A stretch of DNA of 64,000 nt from assembly GCA_001247695.2 (NCBI GenBank), contig LGRX02033479.1, positions 1 to 64,000 of the forward strand, read 5' to 3'. The translations under genes were made by a program, and so were the position numbers. Of this stretch, positions 31,123-41,400 are shown in pieces. The first letter of the stretch is position 1. The number at the start of each line of letters is the position of its first letter. The DNA comes from Cymbomonas tetramitiformis. Its lineage: Eukaryota; Chlorophyta; Pyramimonadophyceae; Pyramimonadales; Pyramimonadaceae. Below the pieces are notes generated by a model that worked only from the letters and a program-made list of their open reading frames with translations, was not told where the DNA came from and made no database searches.

Positions 31123-33540
31123 ATGACTTCATCCTCTGTTGGTACACCGGCCATGGGCGCTAGAATGCGCCTTGACTCCATTTTTGCTAGAAACGTGGGT
31201 GCTCGCTACAAGAGCACCCCGCAGTCAGCGAGTGTCGCGCTCGCTGCTGCTGACAAGACACGCGGCAATGCCGTGTTGCAGTCATCTTGGGACATTGATG
31301 TTGTGAAGCGTGTTGCAAAGGACACCTTAGGTACTAATGCGTCCTCATTTTCCGGAAGTGAACCTCATCGCCAGCTTCTTTGGGATTCATTGGTTACTGC
31401 CTTGGAGGCGTCATTTGTCAACAAGGACAGCGCCAGCGAGGACAGCTTTGACCTCGTGGACGTCACCAAGGAGGTTCACCCGATCTTCAACGACATTTTA
31501 CTTCGTGCGTTGGTCTCTTTGACAACGCCCCACTCTCCAGCTCGAAGGTGGGTTGACGCTTCGGCTCGGATCTCTCCGCGCGACGGTAAGCGTGCCCTCC
31601 TTGAGGTGACCAAGCGGCTGCTGCCGCCTGGGCATCGGCCGCTCCGCCACCACGAAGAACTCTTGAGCATTTCTTTTGGTTTGTCTGATGACCCTGAGCC
31701 CTTGGTCGCGCAATTTGACGAGTGTCTAAAGGCTATCGCGGCTAGCGGAGCGGGCCCCCTGGACGACGAGGCCGCCAAGAGGCAGCTGCTGGCGGCACTG
31801 GACGTCGAGTTCTACAAGGAGGTGGTTGCCCCACTTCGCCTGGACACTGAGCTGGCGAAGGTGGGCATCGAAGAGATTTACACCCACGTTCTGGAGGTTT
31901 GGTGGTGTGCGAACCCTAATGGCCCTCCCACCCGCCCCAAGGCGGCCGCACCTGTCCCGACGCACACACCTCTCGGGATGGCCTACACAGGTAGCGAGCA
32001 GCATGACATTACGGACTTCCTTGAGGAGTTCGCTCGTGTGATTGGTGAGGCCACTAGCCTTCTTGCCTCCCTACGACATGACGAGCGTGATGTTTCACGA
32101 GACGCACCGCCGCCGCGGAGAGACTCTCACCGTCCGCATGGGGGCGGTGGTGTGAGATTTCCACCGTCCAAGTGGCGCGATGAACGAAACCGTCGTACGG
32201 ACGGTAAGTTTCACGGACGTAATCGACACGTGGGATGGAAGCACCGCTTCGGAGCATCCCCACTCCCGAAAGGCGGGAATTGGCCTCAAGGTATTAGGAC
32301 GCAGGGTGCTAGGAGCATCTCATTTCACTCCGCATCCTCGGCCTTCGTACAGGAGTGCCCACTCTGCCCTGGGGACTTTCATGACACTGCACGTTGCCCT
32401 GAGGTGTGTGGTTCGTGTGATGTTGACCTACGTGATGCCGCCATGGACTTAGACGAGGTGGTTTCGGCCTTTCAAACCGCCTTCGACGACGAGAACGACG
32501 AGGATTTCGCTGACTTGTGCCACGAGCACGACCAGCCACTGGTGCGTACCGATCCTGAACCCTTCACCTACCCGGTGCGGCACGACGTGGGATTACGTGC
32601 CCACTATGCGGGCTTGGGTCATGGTGCTTCGGGCGACGGCGTGGAGGGTGTGCTCTCGGATGCACGGGGCGTCCTTGAGTCCCTGCGGTCTGCGGCTACG
32701 GCTGCGCGGGTCGGTGGTGCTACCGCAGCTGGTAAGCAACCACCGCTGCACATCGGCACTTTATCTGTGCCGCAGGTGGTGTGCGATGCGCCACCACCTG
32801 CCAATCACGAGATCGACGCTAGGCTCCACCCGGTTTCGGCATCGGACCCTGCTTCTTTCGGGTCTCCTTTCGAGGAACCACTTCATGTCACTTTTATGGA
32901 CCAGGTAATGCCGGCATGCTCTAACCCCTCTCTTAAATTATGCTCGATTGACTCGGTTCACGAGTCGATTCACCCGGGGGAGCTTTCCGTGATCGACGAT
33001 GGCGACGACTCCGACGGCTTTTCTTATTCCGGAGACGAGATTCCCTCGGCCCCACCGGCTACACGGTCACGTGTCGGTGTGGCAACATTGCCGAGGGTCT
33101 TCTCCTTTGCATCTCTAGCCCTGCCCGCACTCGTGTGTCTTGCATGTGTATCAGCGGTTCGGGGTTCGGTGGTGCTCGATCGAGCCCCTGAGTTCACCGC
33201 AACGGTACATCCCATCGGGGTGACTGCCAACAGTCTGTCTACCTTGCCGCACTGTTCTACTTTCGGCATTCCTTTTCCCTCTGTGGTTTCGGCAGGTTTG
33301 AATTCTGATTTTCAATTTTCGGAATTCCTGAATTTGCTCTACGAATCTTTTCCTGCCTCTGGCTTCTGGTCTTGGCTTCTGGATTATGGTTCTGGCTTCT
33401 GGTTCTGGACTCTGGCTTCTGGACTCTGGTTCTGGATTATGACTTCTGGACTCTGGTTCTGGTTGAACATCTTTGACACTGACAACTTCTTCAACTCTGG
33501 TGAACTCTGCAGCTTTGTGGACCACTTTGAAAGTGGCTGA
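31123..33540 (+). CDS. Gag protein with CCHC zinc knuckle and aromatic C-terminal repeats
   Basis: An 805-codon intact frame from the ATG at 31123. The N-terminal half is the helical capsid-like region shared with the gag at 24918-27885 (for example ISPRDGKRALLEVTKRLLP at about 145-165). A basic, histidine/arginine-rich stretch (about 335-375) precedes a perfect CX2CX4HX4C zinc knuckle, C412-P-L-C415...H420...C425, which binds element RNA. An acidic domain follows. Near residues 662-680 FASLALPALVCLACVSAV could be a membrane segment. Residues about 745-785 are a tandem repeat of SG(F/L)W(S/F)W units. No protease D-S/T-G motif, RT or integrase is present. The intact frame fits the near-identical LTRs of a recent insertion. 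Confidence 0.85.
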   Translation: MTSSSVGTPAMGARMRLDSIFARNVGARYKSTPQSASVALAAADKTRGNAVLQSSWDIDVVKRVAKDTLGTNASSFSGSEPHRQLLWDSLVTALEASFVNKDSASEDSFDLVDVTKEVHPIFNDILLRALVSLTTPHSPARRWVDASARISPRDGKRALLEVTKRLLPPGHRPLRHHEELLSISFGLSDDPEPLVAQFDECLKAIAASGAGPLDDEAAKRQLLAALDVEFYKEVVAPLRLDTELAKVGIEEIYTHVLEVWWCANPNGPPTRPKAAAPVPTHTPLGMAYTGSEQHDITDFLEEFARVIGEATSLLASLRHDERDVSRDAPPPRRDSHRPHGGGGVRFPPSKWRDERNRRTDGKFHGRNRHVGWKHRFGASPLPKGGNWPQGIRTQGARSISFHSASSAFVQECPLCPGDFHDTARCPEVCGSCDVDLRDAAMDLDEVVSAFQTAFDDENDEDFADLCHEHDQPLVRTDPEPFTYPVRHDVGLRAHYAGLGHGASGDGVEGVLSDARGVLESLRSAATAARVGGATAAGKQPPLHIGTLSVPQVVCDAPPPANHEIDARLHPVSASDPASFGSPFEEPLHVTFMDQVMPACSNPSLKLCSIDSVHESIHPGELSVIDDGDDSDGFSYSGDEIPSAPPATRSRVGVATLPRVFSFASLALPALVCLACVSAVRGSVVLDRAPEFTATVHPIGVTANSLSTLPHCSTFGIPFPSVVSAGLNSDFQFSEFLNLLYESFPASGFWSWLLDYGSGFWFWTLASGLWFWIMTSGLWFWLNIFDTDNFFNSGELCSFVDHFESG

Positions 33541-33746
33541 GTAGCTTTGAGATTGAGCTGTAGGAACTTAGCTTGTGAGCAGTATCCTAGCAGCAGTTTT
33601 AGAAAGGGACCGCCCTGGCTAAAGCACAGGCCTCCCTCTAGCAGTTTCCAGCTCCTAGCTGTTTGTTGTTGTTTCGGAACTTTGGACTTTGTCTGTGAGC
33701 CGCTCTCTGCCACCTGAACAGCACTCCGTACAATTACAGGGTGGTG

Positions 33747-33941
33747 TGCTGGATTCAGTGCACCGTAGGTCATACCGTGCATGACTCCGTTCGACTGTAC
33801 CAGTACTCGTACAATACTTGGTGACAGATACCTAGGTCACAGATGCATTATATATTCGTTTACCTTTATAATGAGTTTACACTTGTATGAGAAAAGGATT
33901 CAGTGACCGCCCCGATATAATACGGTATATTATATCTCACA
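33747..33941 (+). repeat. 3' LTR
   Basis: Same 195-bp sequence as the 5' LTR apart from two transitions. It is followed by the target duplication ACTTT at 33942-33946. Confidence 0.93.
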
Positions 33942-33958
33942 ACTTTTAAGGTACATTA

Positions 33959-34633
33959 TGACACAGTGTTAACACTTAAAGGGCGAATTCAGATTTTGCA
34001 GTATAGGATCAGTATGAGCGCGGAAAGTGCCATAACTTCTACGTTAGTCACCTACTTGAGATGTATGAAGTATTGATATCCATATTTGTGAGTTGAGCAA
34101 GGTCCCCCAACCCCGTAAAGGCCACCAAACTCAATATATTGAGCAAAAAACTCATCGGAAATTACAGGGGTATGAGTGCGCCATACTAAAGGGTAGGGAG
34201 GAATGCGGGCATGCACTCCAACCTAGCGGCATGCATGTATGCTCGCGTGCTCTAGGTGTAAGCCGTGATGTAAAGTAGTTAGTTGCGTGTGTGCTTTGTT
34301 AGGCACGCGAAGTAGGGGCACGAATGGATAAGTAGAACGCGAGATATGCCCCAAAACGTATGCGACACCAACCTGAAAACAGTATCAGTATGAGCAGTAT
34401 ATCAATTCGCCCTTTAAGTGTTAACGATGACAAATTGGATCGATGATCGGCACATCCGATTTATGTCACATTCCCGAGTGAGTGTTAACGTGTAGCATCG
34501 TGGTATAATTCGTACTTTGCCGTACCGAACTTGGAACTAGGAAATGTAACAATTTGTTTGAAGTGAAAATTTTCACGACGTTGATTTAAAAAAAAAAAAA
34601 TCAAATCGATGACATATCGTTAACACTGTGTCA
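33959..34633. mobile_element. Tc1/mariner-type MITE with TA duplication
   Basis: The ends are TGACACAGTGTTAAC and its inverse GTTAACACTGTGTCA, with TA on each side (33957-33958, 34634-34635). A second inverted pair extends the left end: TTAAAGGGCGAATT at about 33977 and AATTCGCCCTTTAA at about 34406. No transposase frame exists in the 675 bp. It sits 17 bp outside the right LTR in the remnant of the hAT MITE, so it inserted into that MITE independently. Confidence 0.88.
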
Positions 34634-35135
34634 TAAGTACCTGGAAAGTACCTGAAATTCAAAGGTAGTACCTTGTACCTTACCTGCGCAACGCCCCCTA
34701 GTACCTGTACCTGTACCTGGGCCTACTCTTCCTAGACCCAAAGTACTTGTACCTGTACCTGACCCCCAAAATCTCAAAATCGAGAGTACCTGAAGGTAAA
34801 GGTATTACCTGTGCAGGGCCCTGATATTCAGCCCGGACTAGTTGATTGTGAAATAGACCCATACGGATAGGGTTTGGAACTTTGGATCACAGCAGCATTC
34901 TCGAAGGTCCGTAAGCCTTACAAGCGTCGAGTCGAGTGTGGCACACAGTTCAGTAGGCCGGTGCCTTTTTTTTGTGGTCGGTGTGTCCTTTGTTTCCTGC
35001 TGGATGGGTAATGACAGGCAACATGCAACGTCTCGTTCAAAGCTTTCTCAGTTTACTACACGATTGTTTATTCTCTGAGTAGCAATCGGCGCAACTTTGC
35101 TTGCGTGTGCAGTCAGATTGTCCGTTCAGGTGTTG

Positions 35136-35143
35136 TATAAATA
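35136..35143 (+). promoter_or_regulatory. TATA box (TATAAATA)
   Basis: A canonical TATAAATA lies 149 bp upstream of the ATG at 35292 and is the only such element in the vicinity, consistent with a short 5' leader. Confidence 0.55.
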
Positions 35144-35291
35144 CCAACTGTCGTAAAGTGGATACCGTGGCTCAGTATCGTGATATTTCGTCGATTGGCG
35201 CACTTCCGAGTAAGCCCGCTTGACTAGCTTTGTTCACCGTTTCCTTGTTCTCAGCGGAACTTCGTGGCACGCGCTCAGGGAGAACGCCACA

Positions 35292-35882
35292 ATGGCTTGC
35301 CCGTGGTGGGACAGCGAAATAGGCGAAACTCGTGTGATCGAAATTCCACAAGTACCTGCCGACGTCAAGGAAAAAGGAGTAAGAGCAATAGGCGCGATCC
35401 CACGGAGGAATTGGGAGGAAGATACGTCAGACTGGCTTGCACGTGGAGCAATGGCGGATTATCGCAACGCTGTCTTGGAAACTAAGTGGATGACCCTCTT
35501 GAAGCGATCTCAAGAGAGAGGTCTAACGGTTCCTGAAGTTTTGAAGGAGATCAAAGGCTGGCATTACTTTCCTGGTCAGCTAGGAAACTATTGGTTTGAC
35601 TCAGTGTCGGAAAGATATTCCGATTTCTCAGGTCCGGAGGAGTTCATGAACTACGCAAACGAGAATTGGATCTACCTGTTGCTCACAAATTACGAGAGCC
35701 TCCATCATGTCGAGACAAAAGGTGGTAGCCTTCACGAAGCGCAGCAGAAACTTTGGGCCAAAGGCTTCGTCCAGTTTGCTGAAGGTATGAGCAGGCACTT
35801 GGAGCGGATACCCGCACAGCCTGGCGTGAACATTGATGACGACAATCGCTTTCGCATGCTGAGAACAGAAATGTTTCAGTAG
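35292..35882 (+). CDS. Conserved-looking hypothetical protein, single exon, 196 aa
   Basis: The first ATG of the frame (35292) gives MACPWWDSEIGETRVIEIPQ. The open frame extends upstream only through non-ATG codons. Composition is that of a normal soluble protein: rich in Trp, Tyr and charged residues, with predicted helices (YRNAVLETKWMTLLKRSQER; ESLHHVETKGG...AQQKLWAKGFVQFAEGMSRH) and no signal peptide or membrane segment. The codons are unlike the surrounding repeats. A TATA box upstream and AATAAA downstream (35991) support a real transcription unit. I do not recognise the family and infer no function. It lies outside the nested transposon block, immediately downstream of the hAT MITE target site. 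Confidence 0.65.
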   Translation: MACPWWDSEIGETRVIEIPQVPADVKEKGVRAIGAIPRRNWEEDTSDWLARGAMADYRNAVLETKWMTLLKRSQERGLTVPEVLKEIKGWHYFPGQLGNYWFDSVSERYSDFSGPEEFMNYANENWIYLLLTNYESLHHVETKGGSLHEAQQKLWAKGFVQFAEGMSRHLERIPAQPGVNIDDDNRFRMLRTEMFQ

Positions 35883-35990
35883 AAGCGAGCCGAAGATTGT
35901 CATAGAATCCAGGAGCACGGCACGAACGTGCGTATGTGTCATCGTCCACATACCGAGCGTTCACATACCGCAATAGTAATAAAAAATAGG

Positions 35991-35996
35991 AATAAA
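35991..35996 (+). terminator. Polyadenylation signal AATAAA
   Basis: AATAAA 109 bp after the stop codon of the 196-aa gene. A second AATAAA-like string lies at about 35978. Confidence 0.4.
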
Positions 35997-36019
35997 ACGA
36001 ATAATATCGATTACACTCT

Positions 36020-36150
36020 CTACTACTTCTGCATGGAGCACGCACAAACCGCAAAGTTTTTTATGCTCAGCGTGCATCGATTTACAGTACTACTTCTGCA
36101 GGGAACACGCACAAACTGCAAGGTTTGTTATGCTTAGCGTGCATAGTTTA
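36020..36150. repeat. Tandem duplication of ~66 bp
   Basis: Two copies beginning TACTACTTCTGCA, sharing GCACGCACAAAC and TATGCT(C/T)AGCGTGCAT, lie side by side downstream of the hypothetical gene. Confidence 0.75.
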
Positions 36151-38409
36151 ACATTGCTTGCTGTGCATGATGTATCGAGCACAGGGTCAGCACGAGGCGT
36201 GTTCGCTGAGAGTGTTGGAGGTGCACTGGACATCGAGTATTCACTGCCCGCAGTCACGGTATTCAGAAGCCAGACTACATAGCTGTTTGTGTTAGTATGT
36301 TGCGTAGTAATGTTGTATCCGCTAAGTCTACGACGCGAATAGTCGTGCTGAGTTCATGCTTTGCCCATCCGTACTACTGGTGGGTGCAACCCAGAGCAAA
36401 CCTGCACCGCCCGGTTGATTTGATGCACGGTCCGGTTGTGGACCGCATATTTCGGTGGTTTCAAGGTGACCTTTAGGTGTATCCGTGCATCACGCTCTTT
36501 CGTTTGAAGAGCCTAATATGAAGACAATACGATTCCTTGCGCGCAAGGGGAATCGTTTCAGTGGCTAGTATCCCAGAACCCTGAAAACCTACACCAAGGC
36601 CCAATTATGTGATATGGCCCTGCTATGTGATATTCGGAACAAAGTTTGGAGACACATGCGATTTACTCTTGTTTTAACACCATTTGATGAATTCGATATT
36701 TCTATAAAGCCGTCATACTCCAATTCTCTCCAGTCCAGACGAGAGTGTACAGACGGCTACTACGGGTGCTCGACCAAAAATCAGAAAATGGACAGAGACC
36801 ACTTTTGGATGCGGTGCGCGGTGTGGAACTCCCTTTTACGATGCCTGAACACTCCAGTCTCAAGAATCGCACACTCGACTGAGCACTGCGCGTCCGCCAG
36901 TCATCCTTGAAGAATCTGTACTTTGAGGACATCTTCTCGTGGAGTTTGTAGCATGCGCGCGAGTCTGATGACATTTAGACCTTGGCTGCCCACCGTTTAC
37001 CCCCCCCTGGGGGGGGGCAGCACATCACACCGCAAAGTCTGGGGGCGGCGGGGGGTCTTATCCCCCCCACTGCTCGAAAGAGGTTGATATAGACGTATCT
37101 TCGCAGCGCGAATGTAACCGCACCCCCTAGTTGCAAATTATGCAAATGCCGGCGCGAGCCGGTATGGCATTTCCCTGAAAATCCCAAAATGCCCGCCGCA
37201 GGCGAAAATTTTGAAAATAGGTAATATTCCTTTTCGAATTTTTATAGATTCCTTAAAGAGAAATTAGGTCTTAATAGTCCACTCAGAATATTCCTTAATG
37301 CCATACACATGACTTTGTTTCAACTCACATTTCAAATATAGTTGACTTCCTACATACACAACGAAGCTTCATGAACTAGATATCAAGATATGAAGAAAAA
37401 TGAATACCGCAATGCACCAAAATAATGATATACCATGTTCCATATGTGGGAGAAGCGAGAAAGCGATGTGTACTGAGAGTTAGGGATTGTCAGGTTGATT
37501 AGACTATCGTTCCTACTCCAACGGGCCAACGTCCCTCAATTCCTTGGCCCTGCGGGCCAAAATCCCTGAAATTCTACTTTGGCCCTCCGGGCCAAAATCA
37601 CCATAATATCAGTGATTCGGGCCCTTCGGGCCCGAATCCCTGATTTTCCTCCGCGAATCCCTGATTTTCCCGGCGCGAGCCAAGCTCGCGTCCGCCAGCA
37701 GAATTTGCAGCTAGGCCGCACCCTGCATTCAAAGCGACCGCACTACGACCTGGCTTCCATATCTGTGAGGAATATTGGTGGCAGGTAACATCCGTAGCAT
37801 GCCCGCCGAAGACCGGGAAATATTCCGGCCATGGCACGTTGCTACCTCTTCAGTCAACGAACAACGAATCTCGCACACATGACCGACGTTCGTGCACACG
37901 AAGATACGCAGGTTCCATCCGAGATCCCAACGATATGAAAGGTGCCAAAAATATATTAACCAAAGCCTTCACACGTATATCAACATCAATTCACCAGTAA
38001 CATGATATTTCCATCCCTAAAACATTTTCCAAGGCATGTCCCAAAAGTTTAAATGCATCAATACCATAAACTTCATATTCATAAAAAAATTCCCAACACG
38101 GACCCCCAAGGTTTGGGCATCCCTAGATGGATACAGGCTACATGGTCGCGCAGGGATAACGTGACAAAAAGACGAGAGTTCACAGTATATATCCATTGTA
38201 ATTTGTTGTAGCCTGCTGGTATTCGGTTAAGGCCATCGGGCAAGTTGACACAAAAGATGATGCTTGCGCTTCCAGCAAGTTCATAGGATACCCACAAAAT
38301 TTCACCATAGTTTGTAGCGCAGCCAACGAACAAGGTTATGCACAGAGATAGATGGACAGAGGAAACTCAAAAAGTCTTGCACCTCTTAGTGGTGACATGC
38401 CTGTGCCAT
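36151..38409. other. Intergenic region with GC palindromes
   Basis: No gene is supported. 36990-37130 has opposed C- and G-runs. At 37540-37640 the hairpins GGCCCTGCGGGCC, GGCCCTCCGGGCC and GGGCCCTTCGGGCCC are set in repeated AAAATC(C/A)CTGA spacers, recalling the 20-kb cluster. GCCCGCCGCAGGCGAAAATTTT at 37191-37212 is the inverse of a segment near 49605. Confidence 0.55.
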
Positions 38410-41400
38410 CTAAGGCGTCAGTCTCAGTCTTTGACGCATATTTCGCACAAGCCGGCGAAGTGATATGAGCAGCAGCAACAGTGCAGGAGCCAATGCCCGA
38501 AGCACAACTGTTTGCAGTGGTGCAACATGCCTGTTTGAACAGGCATAGCCGCTGTCCATAATCGCAGAGTAGATTCGGCGGAAAATGACAGACATAAGGT
38601 CTCGGAAAAACCCAGGACGGTACAGCATGGAAAAGAGCCAAACGTCTTCGTTGCCCCCAGAGAGCAAGATGGCGGGAAGGGAAGCCTCTCTGAAGAGCTT
38701 GGCCAGGAGTGAGGGTTTGGCAGTAACAGTCTTTTTAGCTTCAATGAGGTCCTTGACAAAGACGTCCAGTGCCGGGACCCCGCCTCGCACCTCGCGCAGC
38801 ACGTGTGGTGTGAGGGACATCAGAAAGCCAGTCTGACAGCGGGTCGGGTTTGAGGGAGAGATGTTAAAGAGCGGGGCAGGACTGTGGCCTTTCTTTTTCA
38901 TAATTTGACACATGCGCGCATTGGGGTCCTCCACACCGAAGGCAGTGGAGCCCTTCACCCTGTTGTGTGCATGTATAAGGGTCAAGCCACCATTGTCCAA
39001 GCATCTTGTCGCGCTGTCCACGGCCGCATAGAGCTGCTGGTACTTGGCATAGTACCCATCCACTCCGATGTGAAGCATGTCTGCCATGGCACGGGTGAGC
39101 TCCCCCTTGGATGGTTGCGAGCCCACCTTCACGTGGCCGTTCAGCTGTGTACAGGGGGGGGAGGGGGGTATACGATCGAGGGATTGTAAGTCAGTACTAG
39201 TAGTTGCAGCGGTTTTCCCATCTTCCAAACGGCAAATAAATGCCCCCCACCCCTCTAAATGAAACATGGAACTCTCCCGGTATGCCTGGCAGAAGGAACC
39301 TACAGGGCATCGCCGCAATCGCGCTTTGAGGAGACTCGTAGTCACGCGAGGGACGATAACAAACAGCCACGAAGGTCTCCGATACTTACGAGGGACATCG
39401 TGCCAGCAGAGCCCATGGCCATAGAGATTCCTTTGTCAGCTCCGAGGTGCTTGTGCGCGTCCAGAGTGACGATGGTGGGTGTGTCCAGGGTTAGGTCCAA
39501 CACGCGCAAATTCCTTGCACCGTTCCGCCCGTCGTTGTGCAATAAGACGGAGAAGGCGAGGCAGCAGTCGTTGATCAAAGTGACGGGCACCGCACCAATA
39601 GCGTGCCTCCGCTTGTTCTCTTCCTCAAGCACCTGCGACAGAGACCCGGAAATAACCCTCGCTTGAGGCAGCCCCCCGACTCTGACCAGTAGATGCCTTG
39701 AGAACTCCACGCTCTTTTGAGGGGATCATGCGGACACACTAAGGTTTGGCAGTCTGCGAGGTGAGTTCCGGAAGGAAGGGGTGAACACATAGAGAGGAGC
39801 CCTTTAGTGAGGAGCCAAACAATAGAACCCTTGCTGCGTTGGGTCGGGGGGTGTGCTGGGTCGGGAGGCGTTGGGCCGGAAGGTATGCTGGGTGTAAGCA
39901 CCTGCACCACCTCCTCCAGTGGATCTGTGATGCCGTCCGTGATGCTCAGTGTCTGTGTGTACACTGCAACGATAAAGGGGTCACTGATGTGCTTCTTCAA
40001 TCCGTCCAAACAAATAATGCCATCGTTCTGCACTCGGATGACCTCGAACAAGAAGCGGCGCTCGGCCCTTTCCACCGCCAGGTGAGGGTTGCCAGTGATT
40101 AGTTTGATTGGCGAGCCGCTGGGCAGAGATGCTCGGGCTCGGGCCAGCACGCTCTCAACGGCCAGGTTGATGCTGCGGGTACCCCCTCCAGAGGTGATGG
40201 CCTCCACCTCTCGTCCTTTTCCGCCCACGAAGTTCCGCTGAAATCGGGGTGCAGTGTTGGGGATACACACTATCTGTCAGTGGTTGCCGGCGCCGCTAGA
40301 AGGGCAGCGAGCCACTTCAGACTGCCACAGGCGTCCTCAGAGCATAAGAGCTAAAAGCACCAGGTCAAACAACGACCACGGCATACAAAAAAGGCGAACA
40401 TCAACTGGAGAGGACCGGCTTTGTGAAGTAACTTGCATACAGGGTTGTCAGCGAGCTTATGACTTTGAAAGCAGAGTTAGGCCGCATCAGTAAATCGTGC
40501 CGTCACCTGGAACTGGAACACGTTCCTCTGCAGCTCCTCCGTTGGCAAAGCGACATTTTCCTTGGCCCAACTCATCAAGCCCTCTAAAGTGTCCACCTTC
40601 TGGGACGGTGTCAGCGGACTTAAATTGGCGCCAAGCTCGCAAGGGGGTAGCACCACAGCTTGTAAGACATCGGCGGGTCTGGCCTCTGCGCGTCTGGCTG
40701 CATCCCCGAGCGCTTTCCAGCCCAGTTGAATAAAGACAAAGTCAATATATAGCGGGGTAGAATTGCCGCTGCCACCTTCGTTTGGCGATACGTACTGGGA
40801 CTGCCATTCGTACGGCAGATCGAAGTGCAGGTCGCGAAGAACCGGGTCTCTGTAGAGCTGATATCCGCTCCTGAAGAGTCCATCCTGCAGGGACATGCTA
40901 GATACAGCCGCCGGCAAGTCTAGGTGGACAGGCTCTGGGTTAACGAGGATGCTGCGCAGTTGCTCATCCAGCACGTGAATGTGCAAGCCGACCTCGGCGC
41001 GTTCGGCCCTCTCCGCTATCTCCTCTAGTGCCGGATTCGTCAGGCTAGTGAGCACTACAGCAGCTGCGGCCATAGCGCCCAGCTCTGTTGCGAGACCGCC
41101 GGGTGTGGCCACTTCAAAAGGCATTCCTAGACGGTTGCAGCAGCCTCGAATATCACTCAAAGGCTTTTCACACTCGTCGCCGTCAGCCAATATGTAAAGA
41201 ACGCGAGCCGTAGCTCTCTTGCATCGCGCGCGGTACGAAAACAAAGCCAGGGAAAGGGCTTCATTGCCGTTAGTAGAATACCCAGCGAATGGAAAGCCAA
41301 ATATATGCTTCGGAAAGTTCAGTAAGTTGCCTATCACCACGCTGTCCAGCGGGTTCGGGTGCAGAGGGTTTCTGTTGCGAAGGTCTTTATTGAGGCACAT

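Larger units (their letters stand above)
30557..33941 (+). mobile_element. Young gag-only (TR-GAG-like) copia-type LTR retrotransposon
   Basis: LTRs of 195 bp (30557-30751, 33747-33941) begin TG, end CA and differ at only two positions. The 5-bp target duplication ACTTT is at 30552-30556 and 33942-33946. Directly after the left LTR, GGTTATGGGG matches the complement of the anticodon region of initiator tRNA-Met, the half-tRNA priming seen in Drosophila copia. A purine-rich AGGGTGGTG precedes the right LTR. The only long frame is gag (31123-33540). Protease, integrase and reverse transcriptase are absent, and the gag stop lies just 206 bp before the right LTR. It must be mobilised by a relative. 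Confidence 0.92.
30358..34823. mobile_element. hAT-type MITE (about 400 bp) expanded by two nested insertions
   Basis: The left end CAGGGCCCTGCATAGGTAC and right end ...CAGGTAATAC-type complement (reading CCTGTGCAGGGCCCTG) are inverted. They are flanked by the 8-bp duplication ATATTCAG at 30350-30357 and 34824-34831. CAGGG termini and an 8-bp duplication identify the hAT superfamily. Removing the LTR element (30557-33941 plus its duplication) and the TA-flanked MITE (33959-34633) leaves about 399 bp. That remnant is built almost wholly of GTACCT/AGGTAC motifs in both orientations and codes for nothing. Confidence 0.88.
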
